This document shows positions 46,816-56,418 of a stretch of DNA of 64,000 nt, piece after piece. Source of the DNA: Parasphingopyxis marina. GTDB lineage: Bacteria > Pseudomonadota > Alphaproteobacteria > Sphingomonadales > Sphingomonadaceae. The notes under the pieces are model-generated. The model did no database searches, was not told the origin of the DNA, and saw only the letters and a list, made by a program, of their open reading frames with translations. Both the position numbers and the translations under genes were made by a program. The first letter of the stretch is position 1, and each line of letters begins with the position of its first letter. The DNA is taken from assembly GCF_014237875.1 (NCBI RefSeq), contig NZ_JACJVJ010000001.1:1414501-1478500 (forward strand), read 5' to 3'.

Positions 46816-47475
46816 TTAGCGGACCCTCGGCCCGCCGAAAGGCAGCGGCGGCGGCGGGCGGCGGTCCTTGCGCGGCAGCTGCGCCTGATAGGCGCGGCCG
46901 CAATGTTCGACGCAATAGGGAAAGCCGGGGTTCACCGGTCCGCCGCAGAAATGGAAATCGGGTTCGCCGGGATGGCCCATCGGCCATTTGCAGATCCGCT
47001 CGGACAGGTCGAGCAGCCCGGTCTTCTCCTCATATTCCGGATCCAGCTTGGCGGGCACGAGGCGGCGCGGCGGCGCGGGAGGCAGCGGCGCCTGGTCGGC
47101 CGGCGACTGGCGTGTGAATCCGCCGGGGCCGATCGAGCGATATTGCTGCTGGGGCGGGGCGGGGGGCGTTGCCGTTTCGGTCGACCCGGCTTCTGCGGGC
47201 TTTTCCTGCGGTTCCGGGCTCCGGGCGGCGGGGGGCGCGGCCTTTTTCGGCGCTGTCTTTTTGGGCGCGGCCTTGGGCTTTGCCGCGGGCTTTTTCTTCG
47301 CCTTGCTGTCCTTGGCCTTTACCGGCGAGGGACGCGATTTCAGGCCAAGGCGATGCGCCTTGCCGATTACGGCGTTGCGGCTGACACCGCCAAGCTCGTC
47401 GGCGATCTGGCTCGCCGTCATGCCTTTTTCCCACATCTTCTTCAGCTGATCGATGCGTTCGTCGGTCCAGGCCAT
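46816..47475 (-). CDS. gcrA: GcrA cell cycle regulator
   Basis: A 219-residue GcrA. The N-terminal DNA-binding helix-turn-helix is MAWTDERIDQLKKMWEKG...TASQIADELGGVSRNAVIGKAHRLGL (residues 1-46) and the C-terminal zinc-like conserved region reads CKWPMGHPGEPDFHFCGGPVNPGFPYCVEHCGRAYQ. Between them is a long low-complexity linker rich in Lys, Ala and Pro (KAKKKPAAKPKAAPKK...). GcrA binds sigma70-RNAP and acts at methylated GANTC promoters in Caulobacter (established). The ATG at 47475 is preferred; a second ATG at 47478 lies nearer the RBS AAGGAA. Confidence 0.94.
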   Translation of the reverse strand: MAWTDERIDQLKKMWEKGMTASQIADELGGVSRNAVIGKAHRLGLKSRPSPVKAKDSKAKKKPAAKPKAAPKKTAPKKAAPPAARSPEPQEKPAEAGSTETATPPAPPQQQYRSIGPGGFTRQSPADQAPLPPAPPRRLVPAKLDPEYEEKTGLLDLSERICKWPMGHPGEPDFHFCGGPVNPGFPYCVEHCGRAYQAQLPRKDRRPPPPLPFGGPRVR

Positions 47476-47542
47476 CATATTTCCTTCGTTACATTGCCAA
47501 CCGGCTTGCCGGGGCGCGCGGCAGCCGATAATCGCATCCGCG

Positions 47543-48382
47543 ATGACAGACCAGCCCAAATCGCACGCACCCGCCGCAGGAACCATTTCAGAACCCGGGG
47601 TTCCGGTGATCCCGTTCGTCAATTGGATAGGCTTGCGAACCCTATACATTAAGGAGGTTCGGCGTTTCTTCAAGGTGCAGTTGCAGACTGTCTGGGCCCC
47701 GGCGATCACGACCCTGCTGTTCCTGGTCATCTTCACCGTCGCGCTCGGCCGCGGCGGGCGGGAAGTAATGGGCGTCCCGTTCAACAGTTTCATCGCGCCG
47801 GGCCTGATCGTGATGGGCATGATCCAGAATGCCTTCGCCAATTCCAGCTTCTCGATGCTTGCGGGCAAGATCCAGGGAACGATCGTCGATCTGCTCATGC
47901 CGCCGCTATCGACCTTGGAGCTGCTCGCCGGCATCGTCGGCGGTGCGGTCACCCGGGCCCTCTGCGTCGGCGCAGCGGTCTGGGTCGCGATGTTCCTCTG
48001 GGGGATCGACGTGACCCCGGATCATGTCTGGGCGGTGCTCTATTTTGGCCTGATGGGATCGGCGATGCTTGCCTTCATGGGCGTGCTGACGTCGATGTGG
48101 GCTGAAAAATTCGATCACGCGGCCGCGGTCACCAATTTCCTTGTCGCCCCGGCGGCGCTCCTTTCGGGCACTTTCTATTCGATTGATAGGCTGGACCCCA
48201 CCTTTCAGATGATCAGCCATGCCAACCCGTTCTTCTACGTGATCTCGGGATTTCGCTATGGCTTTATCGAGGTTTCGGATTCGGACGTGACGGCCGGTTT
48301 CTTCGTGCTGCTCGGCGTCAATCTGGTGCTTGGCGGACTGTGCTACCTGCTCCTTTCGCGCGGCTGGCGGATCAAGAACTGA
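47543..48382 (+). CDS. ABC-2 type transporter permease
   Basis: A 279-residue integral membrane protein of the ABC-2 family. Six hydrophobic segments are visible, beginning at about residue 55 (WAPAITTLLFLVIFTVALG), and the conserved FYSIDRLDPTFQMISHANPFFYVISGFRYGF near the C-terminus matches the ABC-2 signature region of YadH-like permeases. No ATP-binding partner gene is next to it. Its exported substrate is unknown. It is divergent from gcrA and followed by the argD promoter region. Confidence 0.88.
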   Translation: MTDQPKSHAPAAGTISEPGVPVIPFVNWIGLRTLYIKEVRRFFKVQLQTVWAPAITTLLFLVIFTVALGRGGREVMGVPFNSFIAPGLIVMGMIQNAFANSSFSMLAGKIQGTIVDLLMPPLSTLELLAGIVGGAVTRALCVGAAVWVAMFLWGIDVTPDHVWAVLYFGLMGSAMLAFMGVLTSMWAEKFDHAAAVTNFLVAPAALLSGTFYSIDRLDPTFQMISHANPFFYVISGFRYGFIEVSDSDVTAGFFVLLGVNLVLGGLCYLLLSRGWRIKN

Positions 48383-48397
48383 CCGGCCCCGGGGCAT

Positions 48398-48427
48398 TTG
48401 ACGGGCATTGCCGGATTCAAGTATAGA
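48398..48427 (+). promoter_or_regulatory. Predicted argD promoter
   Basis: TTGACG (48398-48403) and TATAGA (48422-48427) are separated by 18 bases, close to a sigma70-type promoter of alphaproteobacteria. The start of transcription would lie near 48434, directly before a terminator-like hairpin, and 58 bases before the argD ATG. Confidence 0.55.
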
Positions 48428-48437
48428 GCCCTCCCAT

Positions 48438-48463
48438 TGGCGGCCGCGGGGGCCGCCATTTTT
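48438..48463 (+). terminator. Terminator-like hairpin in the argD leader
   Basis: TGGCGGCC (48438-48445) pairs perfectly with GGCCGCCA (48451-48458) over a 5-base GCGGG loop, then TTTTT (48459-48463). It can end readthrough from the upstream ABC permease gene, or act as an attenuator for transcripts starting at the predicted argD promoter. Confidence 0.65.
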
Positions 48464-48491
48464 GCTTTTGAAGAACCGACAGGAAAGCACG

Positions 48492-49676
48492 ATGACGATT
48501 ACGCCGCTGATGCCCGTATATCCCCGGAGCCCGGTGCGTCCCGTGCGAGGCGAGGGCGCCTATCTCTATGGCGAGCAGGGTGAGAAATATCTCGATTTTG
48601 CGAGCGGCATTGCCGTCAATCTGCTCGGCCACGGCCACCCGCATCTGACCAAGAAGATCCAGGATCAGGCCGCGACCCTGATGCATGTCTCGAACATGTA
48701 CGGATCGCCGCAGGGCGAGCATTTCGCGCAGCGCATCGTCGACAATAGTTTCGCCGATACGGTGTTCTTCACCAATTCGGGCGCGGAAGCGGTGGAATGC
48801 GCGATCAAGACGGCGCGCCGCTATCAATTCGCCAACGGCCATCCCGAGCGGACCAAGCTGATCAGCTTTTCGGCCGCCTTTCACGGCCGTACGCTCGGCA
48901 CGATCAGCGCGACCGCCTCGGAAAAGATGCGCGAGGGCTTCGAGCCGCTGCTGCCCGGCTTCGAAGTCGTCGAGTTCGACAATCTCGATGCCGCCGATGC
49001 TGCGGTCGACGAAACCACGGCCGGCTTCCTTGTCGAGCCCGTGCAGGGCGAGGGCGGCATCCGCCCGGCCAGCAACGCCTTCATGCAGGGATTGCGCGCC
49101 TTATGCGACGCCAACGGGCTGATGCTCGTGCTCGACGAGGTCCAGTGCGGCTATGGGCGGACCGGCACCTATTTCGCCTATGAGCAATATGATATCGAGC
49201 CGGACATCCTGGCGGCGGCCAAGGGCATCGGGGGCGGCTTTCCGCTCGGCGCCTGCCTTGCCACCGAGGAAGCGGCTTCGGGCATGGTCGTCGGCACCCA
49301 TGGTTCCACCTACGGCGGCAACCCGCTCGCCATGGCGGCGGGTGAGGCGGTGCTCGACGTGATCCTGGAGCCGGGTTTCTTCGAGCACGTCCGCGAGATG
49401 GGGGACCGGTTGCGCGGCGCGCTGGAACAGATGCTGCCCAATCACGACCATCTTTTCGAAGGGGTACGAGGCAGGGGCCTGATGCTCGGCATCAAGATGA
49501 AGAGCGACTGCAAGCCCTTCGTCCTGCATCTGCGCGAAAAGGGCTTGTTGACCGTGGCCGCCGCCGACGATGTCGTGCGCGTACTGCCGCCGCTCAATAT
49601 CGAGGAATCGCATATCGCCGAGTTCGTCGAGGGCCTGTCGGCCGCGGCGCGGGATTATGAAGCGCCCGAAGCATGA
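48492..49676 (+). CDS. argD: Acetylornithine aminotransferase
   Basis: A 394-residue class III PLP transaminase. Landmarks: [80 protein letters not shown], and the PLP Lys in [14 protein letters not shown] (about residue 243). It acts in arginine biosynthesis (and often succinyl-DAP transamination). The ATG at 48492 follows AGGAAAG. Its stop overlaps argF by 4 bases. Confidence 0.95.
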   Translation: MTITPLMPVYPRSPVRPVRGEGAYLYGEQGEKYLDFASGIAVNLLGHGHPHLTKKIQDQAATLMHVSNMYGSPQGEHFAQRIVDNSFADTVFFTNSGAEAVECAIKTARRYQFANGHPERTKLISFSAAFHGRTLGTISATASEKMREGFEPLLPGFEVVEFDNLDAADAAVDETTAGFLVEPVQGEGGIRPASNAFMQGLRALCDANGLMLVLDEVQCGYGRTGTYFAYEQYDIEPDILAAAKGIGGGFPLGACLATEEAASGMVVGTHGSTYGGNPLAMAAGEAVLDVILEPGFFEHVREMGDRLRGALEQMLPNHDHLFEGVRGRGLMLGIKMKSDCKPFVLHLREKGLLTVAAADDVVRVLPPLNIEESHIAEFVEGLSAAARDYEAPEA

Positions 49677-50602
49677 CGCGCGACTTTCTCGATCTTTACA
49701 ATCTCGACGGCAACGCGCTCGCCGCGATCCTCGACGACGCGCTAACCCTGAAAGAGGCGCGCGGCCGCAAGCCGAGGGGCGCAACCGACGAATGCCCGTC
49801 GCTTCCCGGCCGCACGCTGGCGATGATCTTCGAAAAGAATTCCACCCGCACGCGCACCTCGTTCGACATGGCGATCCGTCAGCTCGGCGGGTCTTCGATG
49901 ATCATGGAAGCGGGCAGCATGCAGCTCGGCCGAGGCGAAACCATCGCCGATACCGCGCGGGTGCTTTCCCGCTATGTCGACGCGATCATGATCCGTACCG
50001 ACGATCACGACAAGCTGCTCGAACTGGCCGAACATGCCAGCGTGCCGGTCATCAACGGGCTCACCGATCGTTCGCATCCCTGCCAGATCGTCGCCGACAT
50101 GCTGACGGTGCTGGAGCGGCTCAAGCGGCTGGCGGGCACGAAATGGACCTGGCTGGGCGACGGCAATAACGTCCTCACTTCGATCATCGAGGCGGGAAGC
50201 CTGCTCAAGTTCGACGTCGTGATCGCCTGTCCAGAAAGCCTGCAACCGCCGATGAATGTCGTCACCGAGGCGCGCGCGCGCGGCGGCTCGGTCGAGATCA
50301 TGCGCAACCCGATGGCCGCGGTCGCGGATGCCGATGTGGTCGTCACCGACACCTGGATTTCGATGGGGCAAAAGGGCGGCGAGGCCAAACTCGCGGCGCT
50401 GGAACCCTTCCAGGTGACCGAAGATGTGATGGCGGCGGCGAAGGAGGATGCGATCTTCCTCCACTGCTTGCCCGCCCATCGCGGCGAAGAGGTGACCGAC
50501 GCCGTGATCGACGGGCCGCAATCGGCGATATGGGACGAGGCGGAGAACCGGCTTCACGCGCAAAAATCCATTCTTCGCTGGTGTTTCGGCCTGATCGAAT
50601 GA
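49673..50602 (+). CDS. argF: Ornithine carbamoyltransferase
   Basis: A 309-residue carbamoyltransferase. The carbamoyl-phosphate loop is [14 protein letters not shown] (about residues 55-68), ornithine-binding motifs are [11 protein letters not shown]...[11 protein letters not shown] and DTWISMGQ, and the [14 protein letters not shown] signature (about 268-278) is intact. It makes citrulline. ATGA overlap with argD and the same pattern with the next gene (hslO) indicate a three-gene operon. Confidence 0.96.
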   Translation: MTRDFLDLYNLDGNALAAILDDALTLKEARGRKPRGATDECPSLPGRTLAMIFEKNSTRTRTSFDMAIRQLGGSSMIMEAGSMQLGRGETIADTARVLSRYVDAIMIRTDDHDKLLELAEHASVPVINGLTDRSHPCQIVADMLTVLERLKRLAGTKWTWLGDGNNVLTSIIEAGSLLKFDVVIACPESLQPPMNVVTEARARGGSVEIMRNPMAAVADADVVVTDTWISMGQKGGEAKLAALEPFQVTEDVMAAAKEDAIFLHCLPAHRGEEVTDAVIDGPQSAIWDEAENRLHAQKSILRWCFGLIE

Positions 50603-51495
50603 CCGCGCCGACCGTCGATAGTGCGCTCGGCTTTTCGGTTCCCGCCCGCAATGCCCGCGGCCGCGTGGTCCGGCTGGGGCCGGCGCTTGGCGAGATCCTC
50701 GAAGCGCACGCCTATCCCAAGCCGCTGGCCCAGCTGCTCGCGGAGGCGCTGACCCTGGCCGCGCTGCTCGGTTCGACATTGAAGGATGCGGGCGGGCAGT
50801 TGACCCTGCAGGCGCAGACCCAGAACGGCGTCGTCGAACTGCTGGTCGCCGACTACAAGGCCGGCGAGATGCGCGGCTATCTGCGCCACAATCCCGAACG
50901 CCTCGCGATGGCCCCGGCCGATCCCTCGCTGTTCGGGCTGTTCGGGCAGGGCTATCTGGCGATTACCTTCGACCAGGCGACGACCGGCGAACGCTATCAG
51001 GGCATCGTACCGCTGGAAGGCGGCTCGCTCGGCGAAGCGGCCGAGCATTATTTCGTCCAGTCCGAACAGATACCGAGTCTGGTTCGCCTTGCCGCCGATC
51101 AGAAAGAGGACGGCACCTGGATCGCGGGCGGCATGCTGCTTCAGCATTTGCCCGAAGGCGAGGAAGGGCGCGAACGGCTGCACGTGCGCTACGATCACCC
51201 CGAGTGGGAGCATATGCGCGCGCTCGGCGAGACGATCACGGCCGAAGAACTGGCCGATCCGGCGTTGGAGCTCGAAGCGATTGTCTGGCGCCTGTTCCAC
51301 GACGAGGACGAAATCCGCGTCATGGAGCCGGCGATGCTTTCAAAGGGGTGCCGCTGCGATCCCGGTCATATTCGCGATGTCGTGAGCAAGTTCAGCGCCG
51401 ACGAACGCACCGATATGGCCGATGAGGAAGGCGTGATTCGCGTGGAATGCGAGTTTTGCGCGAAAAATTTTCCGCTCGAACTCACTGAATTTTAA
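50599..51495 (+). CDS. hslO: Redox-regulated molecular chaperone Hsp33
   Basis: A 298-residue Hsp33. The C-terminal zinc-redox switch has Cys251-x-Cys253 (GCRCDPGH) and Cys284-xx-Cys287 (ECEFC), the arrangement that senses oxidation. The N-terminal part has [25 protein letters not shown]. It holds unfolded proteins under oxidative stress. The start at ATG 50599 overlaps the argF stop by 4 bases, linking this stress chaperone to the arginine genes, an arrangement I have seen associated with sphingomonads but cannot verify here. Confidence 0.93.
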   Translation: MTAPTVDSALGFSVPARNARGRVVRLGPALGEILEAHAYPKPLAQLLAEALTLAALLGSTLKDAGGQLTLQAQTQNGVVELLVADYKAGEMRGYLRHNPERLAMAPADPSLFGLFGQGYLAITFDQATTGERYQGIVPLEGGSLGEAAEHYFVQSEQIPSLVRLAADQKEDGTWIAGGMLLQHLPEGEEGRERLHVRYDHPEWEHMRALGETITAEELADPALELEAIVWRLFHDEDEIRVMEPAMLSKGCRCDPGHIRDVVSKFSADERTDMADEEGVIRVECEFCAKNFPLELTEF

Positions 51496-51599
51496 GGCGA
51501 AACAAGGCTTTTCAGTCCCAGTTCACCTTATTTCGGCTATGAAACGGCCCAGATGGCGCAATAGTATTCTACTGTCGTGCCATCGCTATGGGAGCGAAC

Positions 51600-52013
51600 A
51601 TGCTGAACCTATCCCCACTGAAGCCGGGCCTGCTGGCCGCGGCGGGTGCCGTCCTGCTGGCGACCCCGAGCGTCGCGCAGGCGCCTTCGGCGGCGCTGGG
51701 TTCGCTGCAGGCGGGTCTGTGGCAGCTCCGCTCCATCGGCGGTTCGGCGCGCGAGCCCGCCCGTTCGATTTGCATCCGCAACGCGGCCCAGCTGCTGCAG
51801 CTCCAGCATGGCAATCGCCGCTGTTCGCGGCGCGTGCTGAGCGATAGCGCCCGCGAAACCACGATACGCTACGAGTGCCAGGGCGCAGGCTGGGGTCAGA
51901 CGACGGTGCGCGTCGAAACTCCGCGGCTCGCCCAGATCGACACCCAGGGGATCGACGGGGGCAGCCCGTTCCACCATGCCTATGAGGCGCGCCGCACCGG
52001 CGATTGCTCATAA
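51600..52013 (+). CDS. DUF3617-like secreted protein
   Basis: A 137-residue protein with a signal peptide (LKPGLLAAAGAVLLATPSVAQA, cleavage probably after AQA). The mature part resembles DUF3617 proteins: LQAGLWQLRSIGG at its start, then Cys residues in SICIRN, RRCSRR and YECQGAG that may form disulfides, ending TGDCS. Function unknown. ATG 51600 is chosen over ATG 51588 because the RBS GGGAG lies 5 bases before it. Confidence 0.8.
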   Translation: MLNLSPLKPGLLAAAGAVLLATPSVAQAPSAALGSLQAGLWQLRSIGGSAREPARSICIRNAAQLLQLQHGNRRCSRRVLSDSARETTIRYECQGAGWGQTTVRVETPRLAQIDTQGIDGGSPFHHAYEARRTGDCS

Positions 52014-52121
52014 GCCTTTCGTTAAGCAATTAACCGAATGTTTACGCTGACGGCCTAGCAGGTGGGTGTGCCTTTTCATGGGGGCACGCTTTCCTCCCTA
52101 GCAGGCCGCAAGGCCAAACTT

Positions 52122-52150
52122 GGCCGCTCTTCGGAGCGGCCTTTTATTTT
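52122..52150 (+). terminator. Intrinsic terminator with UUCG loop
   Basis: GGCCGCTC (52122-52129) and GAGCGGCC (52134-52141) pair perfectly around TTCG, followed by TTTTATTTT. It lies 108 bases after the DUF3617 gene. The intervening transcript contains further hairpins (for example GTGTGCC...GGCACGC near 52065-52090) and may be a 3'UTR or a small RNA. Confidence 0.9.
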
Positions 52151-52206
52151 ACCCGTCGGCCCTGTCCGGCTTGCGCGCGGGGCCCGGCAGGCATAGCTCC
52201 GTCGCT

Positions 52207-52899
52207 ATGGCCGATACCCATTCGAAACTGGCGGTGTTGCTGCTTTCCGGCGGGCTCGATTCGATGGTCGCGGGCGGGCTGGCGCGCGAGCAGGGCTATC
52301 GCATTCTCGCGCTGACCGTCGACTATAACCAGCGCCACCGGATCGAACTGGAGGCCGCCGCGCAAATCGCGCGCGAGCTGGAGGCCGCGCGGCATGTCAT
52401 GATCCCGCTCGATCTCGCCCAGTTCGGCGGATCGGCGCTGACCGCCGATATCGAGGTGCCGAAAACCGGGGTGGGGGACGATATCCCGATCACCTATGTG
52501 CCGGCGCGCAACACGATCTTCCTTTCGCTTTGCCTCGGCTGGGCCGAAGCCGCCGGCGCGCGCGACCTGTTCATCGGCGTCAATGCGCTCGACTATTCGG
52601 GCTATCCCGATTGCCGCCCCGCATTCGTCGAGGCGTTCGAGACGATGGCGAATCTTGCGACCAAGGCGGGCATCGAAGGCGAGCGCTTTGCGGTCCGTAC
52701 GCCGCTCATGGAACTCTCCAAGGCGGAGATCGCGAAGGAAGCATCGCGGCTGGGCCTCGATGCGGGGATGAGCTGGTCCTGCTACGATCCCACGCCGGAC
52801 GCCCGCCATTGCGGGCTGTGCGATAGCTGCCGGTTGCGCCGCAAGGGTTTCGAGGAGGCGGGGATAGCCGATCCCACCGACTATGCGGCCGCGCCATGA
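52207..52899 (+). CDS. queC: 7-cyano-7-deazaguanine synthase
   Basis: A 230-residue QueC. The ATP PP-loop SGGLDS is at residues 14-19, [14 protein letters not shown] follows, and [22 protein letters not shown] is the family signature; the zinc Cys cluster is [21 protein letters not shown] at about 197-218. It makes preQ0 for queuosine. No obvious RBS is visible. It overlaps queE by 4 bases. Confidence 0.94.
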   Translation: MADTHSKLAVLLLSGGLDSMVAGGLAREQGYRILALTVDYNQRHRIELEAAAQIARELEAARHVMIPLDLAQFGGSALTADIEVPKTGVGDDIPITYVPARNTIFLSLCLGWAEAAGARDLFIGVNALDYSGYPDCRPAFVEAFETMANLATKAGIEGERFAVRTPLMELSKAEIAKEASRLGLDAGMSWSCYDPTPDARHCGLCDSCRLRRKGFEEAGIADPTDYAAAP

Positions 52900-53525
52900 G
52901 CTACGCAGTCAAGGAACTGTTCCTCACCTTGCAGGGCGAAGGGATGCAGACCGGGCGGCGCGCCGTCTTCCTGCGTTTTGCCGGCTGCAATTTGTGGACC
53001 GGCCGCGAGGAGGACCGGAGCGGGGCGGTCTGCCGCTTCTGCGATACCGATTTCGTCGGCATGGATGGCGAAAATGGCGGCCGCTACGATGCGCCGACGC
53101 TGGCGGCGAAGGTGGGCGAGCTATGGGGATATGACCGCGAAGCGGCCTATGTCGTCTGCACGGGCGGGGAGCCCTTGCTCCAGCTCGATCCGCTGCTGAT
53201 CGACGCGCTTCATGGCGAAGGGTTCGAGATCGCGGTGGAAACCAACGGCACGATCGCGGCGCCCTACGGCATCGACTGGCTGTGCGTCAGCCCCAAGGCC
53301 GGGAGCGAGGTCGTCCAGCGCACCGGCGACGAATTGAAACTCGTCTGGCCGCAGACCGGTATCGACCCCCAGGAACTCGCCGATTGGGATTTTCGGCATT
53401 TCCTGATCCAGCCGATGGATTGCGAGGACGGCAAGGAGGCCCGCGAAGCCTCGCTTGCCTTTGTCGACAATCATCCTCGCTGGCGGCTGTCGCTCCAGAC
53501 GCACAAGCTGCTCGGCATTCCCTAG
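52896..53525 (+). CDS. queE: 7-carboxy-7-deazaguanine synthase
   Basis: A 209-residue radical SAM enzyme. The [4Fe-4S] motif is the expanded form Cys31-x14-Cys46-xx-Cys49 (CNLW...CRFCDTDF), known for one QueE subgroup, instead of CxxxCxx[19 protein letters not shown] at the start and [11 protein letters not shown] are other QueE marks. It makes CDG, the substrate of QueC, so the pair encodes two consecutive steps. It overlaps queC (ATGA). Confidence 0.94.
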   Translation: MSYAVKELFLTLQGEGMQTGRRAVFLRFAGCNLWTGREEDRSGAVCRFCDTDFVGMDGENGGRYDAPTLAAKVGELWGYDREAAYVVCTGGEPLLQLDPLLIDALHGEGFEIAVETNGTIAAPYGIDWLCVSPKAGSEVVQRTGDELKLVWPQTGIDPQELADWDFRHFLIQPMDCEDGKEAREASLAFVDNHPRWRLSLQTHKLLGIP

Positions 53526-53528
53526 GGA

Positions 53529-55592
53529 CTAATAGAGAACCGGTTTCTTGCCGCTGACGCTCGCCCAGAGCGCGCGCAGCCAGCGCCAGCGCTTATGGCC
53601 GGGTGCGGGCGCGTCTTCGCTGAGCCAGGAGACGATCTCTTCGGCTGTGCAGGGCAGGCCGGTCGGCGGATGGATATAGCGCGGATAGAGAAGCAACGTG
53701 CCGGCGACGAGTTCGTCGAGCGTCAGCCTGCGGGTGCGGCGGTCCAGCGCCAGCCGATCCTCGGTCAGCCCCCAGCCCGCGTAAAAGGGGCCGCCATAGG
53801 TGGTGACCGGCTTGCCGCGCAGCAGCGCCTCGAACCCGGCGAGCGAGGTCATGGTCGCCAGCCGGTCGCAGGCGCCAAGGCACAGGTCGATATTGGCGTT
53901 GCGGACGACCTGGTCGGCGAGCCGGTCAAGATCGGCCTCGGCAATCCCGCCCTTGCGATTGCCGGTCTCGACATCGGGATGCGGCTTGTAGACGAGATGG
54001 GCGCCGGGATAGTCGGCGCGCGCCGCTTCGAGCAGGCCAAGATTGGTCGCGATGTCCGCGGTGCCGCGCTCGATCGAGCGATCATCCTCGACCTGGCCGA
54101 CGACGAGCAGGGTCTCCTTGCCGGGCACCGGGGTCAGTTCCGGCGCGTCGCCGACATTATATTTGCTGATGCCGGCGGCCACCAGGCTTTCGCGCAGCCG
54201 CGCCGCGCGCGCAGTCAATTCCGGCGGCAGGGCGCGGTGTTCGAGCGTGGTTTCGAGCCGGGAAGCGGTGTGGCGGTCATAATAGATGCCGCGATCGTCG
54301 AGCACGACCGAAGCGGGCAGGTGGAAATCCGATCCGAGGCCTCGCGAGCGCAGAAAGCCGTCCTCCATCCGCCAGACGGGCACGCTGGCGCGGGCGAGCG
54401 CGTCGCGCGTTTCGGCATCCTCCTTGCCCGACCAGATCAGGATCTTGCCGCCAGTCGCTCTCGCCTTGTGCCGGGCGGTGATCACGCTGCGATGGAATGA
54501 GATGCTGTTGCGCGGGCCCGACAGGATGTTGCGGACGGCGGCGCGCTTCCACGGCGTAAAGCCGATGGCCGCGAAATGGCCTTCGTTGCGGTCCGCCATC
54601 ATTCGCCAGTGGAGCAGCCGGTCGATCGTCGCTTCCAGGGTCGTGGGCTCGCCCGAGATCGGATCGACATAGCGCGAATAGAGGAGATAGGCGGCGGCGA
54701 AGATTTCGACGGTCGAGCGTTTCGCGGTCCGCCGCTTACAGCCTATCTCGTCGCGCGTCGCGCCCCAGCCGGCATAGAAGGGCATGCCGAAACAGCGCAC
54801 ATCCTTGCCCTGGATCAGCGCCTCGAAACCGGCGAGGCTGGTCACGCAATAGACGCTGTCGACCTTGGCGATGATGTCGGCGGCGCGCGCTTCCTCGTCG
54901 ACCAGCGTCACGCCCCGCAAACTTCGTGCAGGGATGCAGCCTTTTTTCAGGCCCGCGGCAACGGCGGGATGGCGGCGGACGATGATCTCGGCATCGGGTT
55001 CGTCCTTGCGCGCGGTTTCCAGCATTTCGGCGAAACGCCCGGTATCGGCGAGCCCGCCCTCGATCGAGGCGTCGCCCAGGGTCTGGTCGATCACGAGTAC
55101 CCTGCGGCGGCTTTTTTCCGGCAGCGTGCGCGGATCGAAGGGCGGCGCGGCGTTGGTCTTGCCGAGCCCGGTCTCGGCGATCCGCTGCATCGCTGCTTCG
55201 GCGCGGGCGAGCAGTTCCGGCGTTTGCCAGCCGCCATCTTCCAGCAGCGTCTCGATTCGCGATGGCCCGCGCGCATCGTAATAGATGCCGAGATCGTCGG
55301 CGACGAGGCTGAGCGGTGGGGTTCCGGCTTCGCCGAGATCGATCGAGCGCAGGAAGCCGTCCTCAAGCGCGATATAGGGCAGGCCGCGTTTCTCGGCGAG
55401 CGCGCGGGCGTGCTTCGCGGTCGGCTTGTAGCCCCATCCGGCGATCGCGTCGGTCGCCGCCGACGGGCTGCGCCGCCTTTCGACCGAGCCTATTTCGGGC
55501 AGGAAGGCATCAAGCCGGGGCAGGGCGGCGACACCGCGGCCCGGGACGAGCAGGCTCTGCGCGGAAAGGCGGAAGTGCGGCGCGTCGGTCAT
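53529..55592 (-). CDS. kpsC: KpsC-like capsule polysaccharide Kdo transferase, two-domain
   Basis: A 687-residue protein made of two homologous halves. Each half has LEDGFLRS, a DDxGIYYD motif, SLAGFEAL and PFYAGWG: first half about residues 79-320, second half about 400-640. This matches KpsC, whose two retaining beta-Kdo transferase domains build the Kdo linker that anchors capsular polysaccharide (established for E. coli). The start MTDAPHFRL at 55592 is chosen to avoid overlap with the gene before it; a longer in-frame start at 55706 exists and neither has a clear RBS. Other kps genes are not adjacent. Confidence 0.88.
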   Translation of the reverse strand: MTDAPHFRLSAQSLLVPGRGVAALPRLDAFLPEIGSVERRRSPSAATDAIAGWGYKPTAKHARALAEKRGLPYIALEDGFLRSIDLGEAGTPPLSLVADDLGIYYDARGPSRIETLLEDGGWQTPELLARAEAAMQRIAETGLGKTNAAPPFDPRTLPEKSRRRVLVIDQTLGDASIEGGLADTGRFAEMLETARKDEPDAEIIVRRHPAVAAGLKKGCIPARSLRGVTLVDEEARAADIIAKVDSVYCVTSLAGFEALIQGKDVRCFGMPFYAGWGATRDEIGCKRRTAKRSTVEIFAAAYLLYSRYVDPISGEPTTLEATIDRLLHWRMMADRNEGHFAAIGFTPWKRAAVRNILSGPRNSISFHRSVITARHKARATGGKILIWSGKEDAETRDALARASVPVWRMEDGFLRSRGLGSDFHLPASVVLDDRGIYYDRHTASRLETTLEHRALPPELTARAARLRESLVAAGISKYNVGDAPELTPVPGKETLLVVGQVEDDRSIERGTADIATNLGLLEAARADYPGAHLVYKPHPDVETGNRKGGIAEADLDRLADQVVRNANIDLCLGACDRLATMTSLAGFEALLRGKPVTTYGGPFYAGWGLTEDRLALDRRTRRLTLDELVAGTLLLYPRYIHPPTGLPCTAEEIVSWLSEDAPAPGHKRWRWLRALWASVSGKKPVLY

Positions 55593-55662
55593 CCGGGGCG
55601 GGATGGAGAGGTCGGGCCGCTTTGACAAGACCGGCCGGGAAAGCGCTGGCCGGAACGCAGCG

Positions 55663-56304
55663 TCAGCAGCGGCGGGTGTCGTAGCTGTCGCCGCGCCAGC
55701 AGGCATTGTCCAGGCGCGGGATCGCCGGCAGCGGCACCGGCTCGTGATAAGGCATCGTCGCGTCGCTATAGGAGATCAGGCTCGATCGCATCGCCCGCAT
55801 ATTATTCTGGGCGGCGAGATAAAGCTGGCCCTTGGGCTGGGCGAGTGCATCGCGCGCAGCCTGCGCCGCGGTCGTGCAGAAGGTGCGCTGCGACCCGACC
55901 CGGACATAACTCTGATACATGGTGGTCGTGTACTCATCCATGGTCGATTGCCATTGGCGGCCCGCGGTGCGGCGGAAATAGGATTTCAGCCCTTCATAGG
56001 CCGCGTTCAGCTCGTCGGCATGATGGGTGAGGATCGCGTTGTAATTGTCGACCGACATCACGCTGGGCCAGAACTGGCAGTTGAGCGCGGCAACATTGAG
56101 GCTCGACCGCAGGTTCCAGATCAGGTTGGCGCGAATATCCTCCGGCGTGCCGCCGACCATCTGCGGCACGAACAGGCCCTGTTCGTCGCCATTGACCGGT
56201 GCCGATTCGAGATCCGGCGGGTAGAAGAGGATCTGCGCCGATGCTGGCGCCGCAACGCCGAACAGGGCGGCGGTTACCGCGAGAAATTTTCCGAACTTAC
56301 CCAT
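55663..56304 (-). CDS. Hypothetical secreted protein upstream of kpsC
   Basis: A 213-residue protein with a signal peptide (MGKFGKFLAVTAALFGVAAPASAQ). The mature protein has a Tyr-rich and Met-rich character, four Cys (ALNCQFW, TFCTTA, NACWRG, and the terminal TRRC) and a long helical middle (AAYEGLKSYFRRTAGRQW). The family is not recognised. The start at 56304 (RBS GGAG) is preferred over an ATG 12 bases upstream. It lies just before kpsC on the same strand, so an envelope role is possible but unproven. Confidence 0.75.
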   Translation of the reverse strand: MGKFGKFLAVTAALFGVAAPASAQILFYPPDLESAPVNGDEQGLFVPQMVGGTPEDIRANLIWNLRSSLNVAALNCQFWPSVMSVDNYNAILTHHADELNAAYEGLKSYFRRTAGRQWQSTMDEYTTTMYQSYVRVGSQRTFCTTAAQAARDALAQPKGQLYLAAQNNMRAMRSSLISYSDATMPYHEPVPLPAIPRLDNACWRGDSYDTRRC

Positions 56305-56418
56305 TTTACTCTCCACTCGACGCCGGTTTTAGCCGCTTGGCGGGCGCCCGGTTAGCCGGATAATCGCAACCTGCCGCCGCTGCAGCCCCGTCTGGCGCAG
56401 CGCCGGGGACGAAAATGC

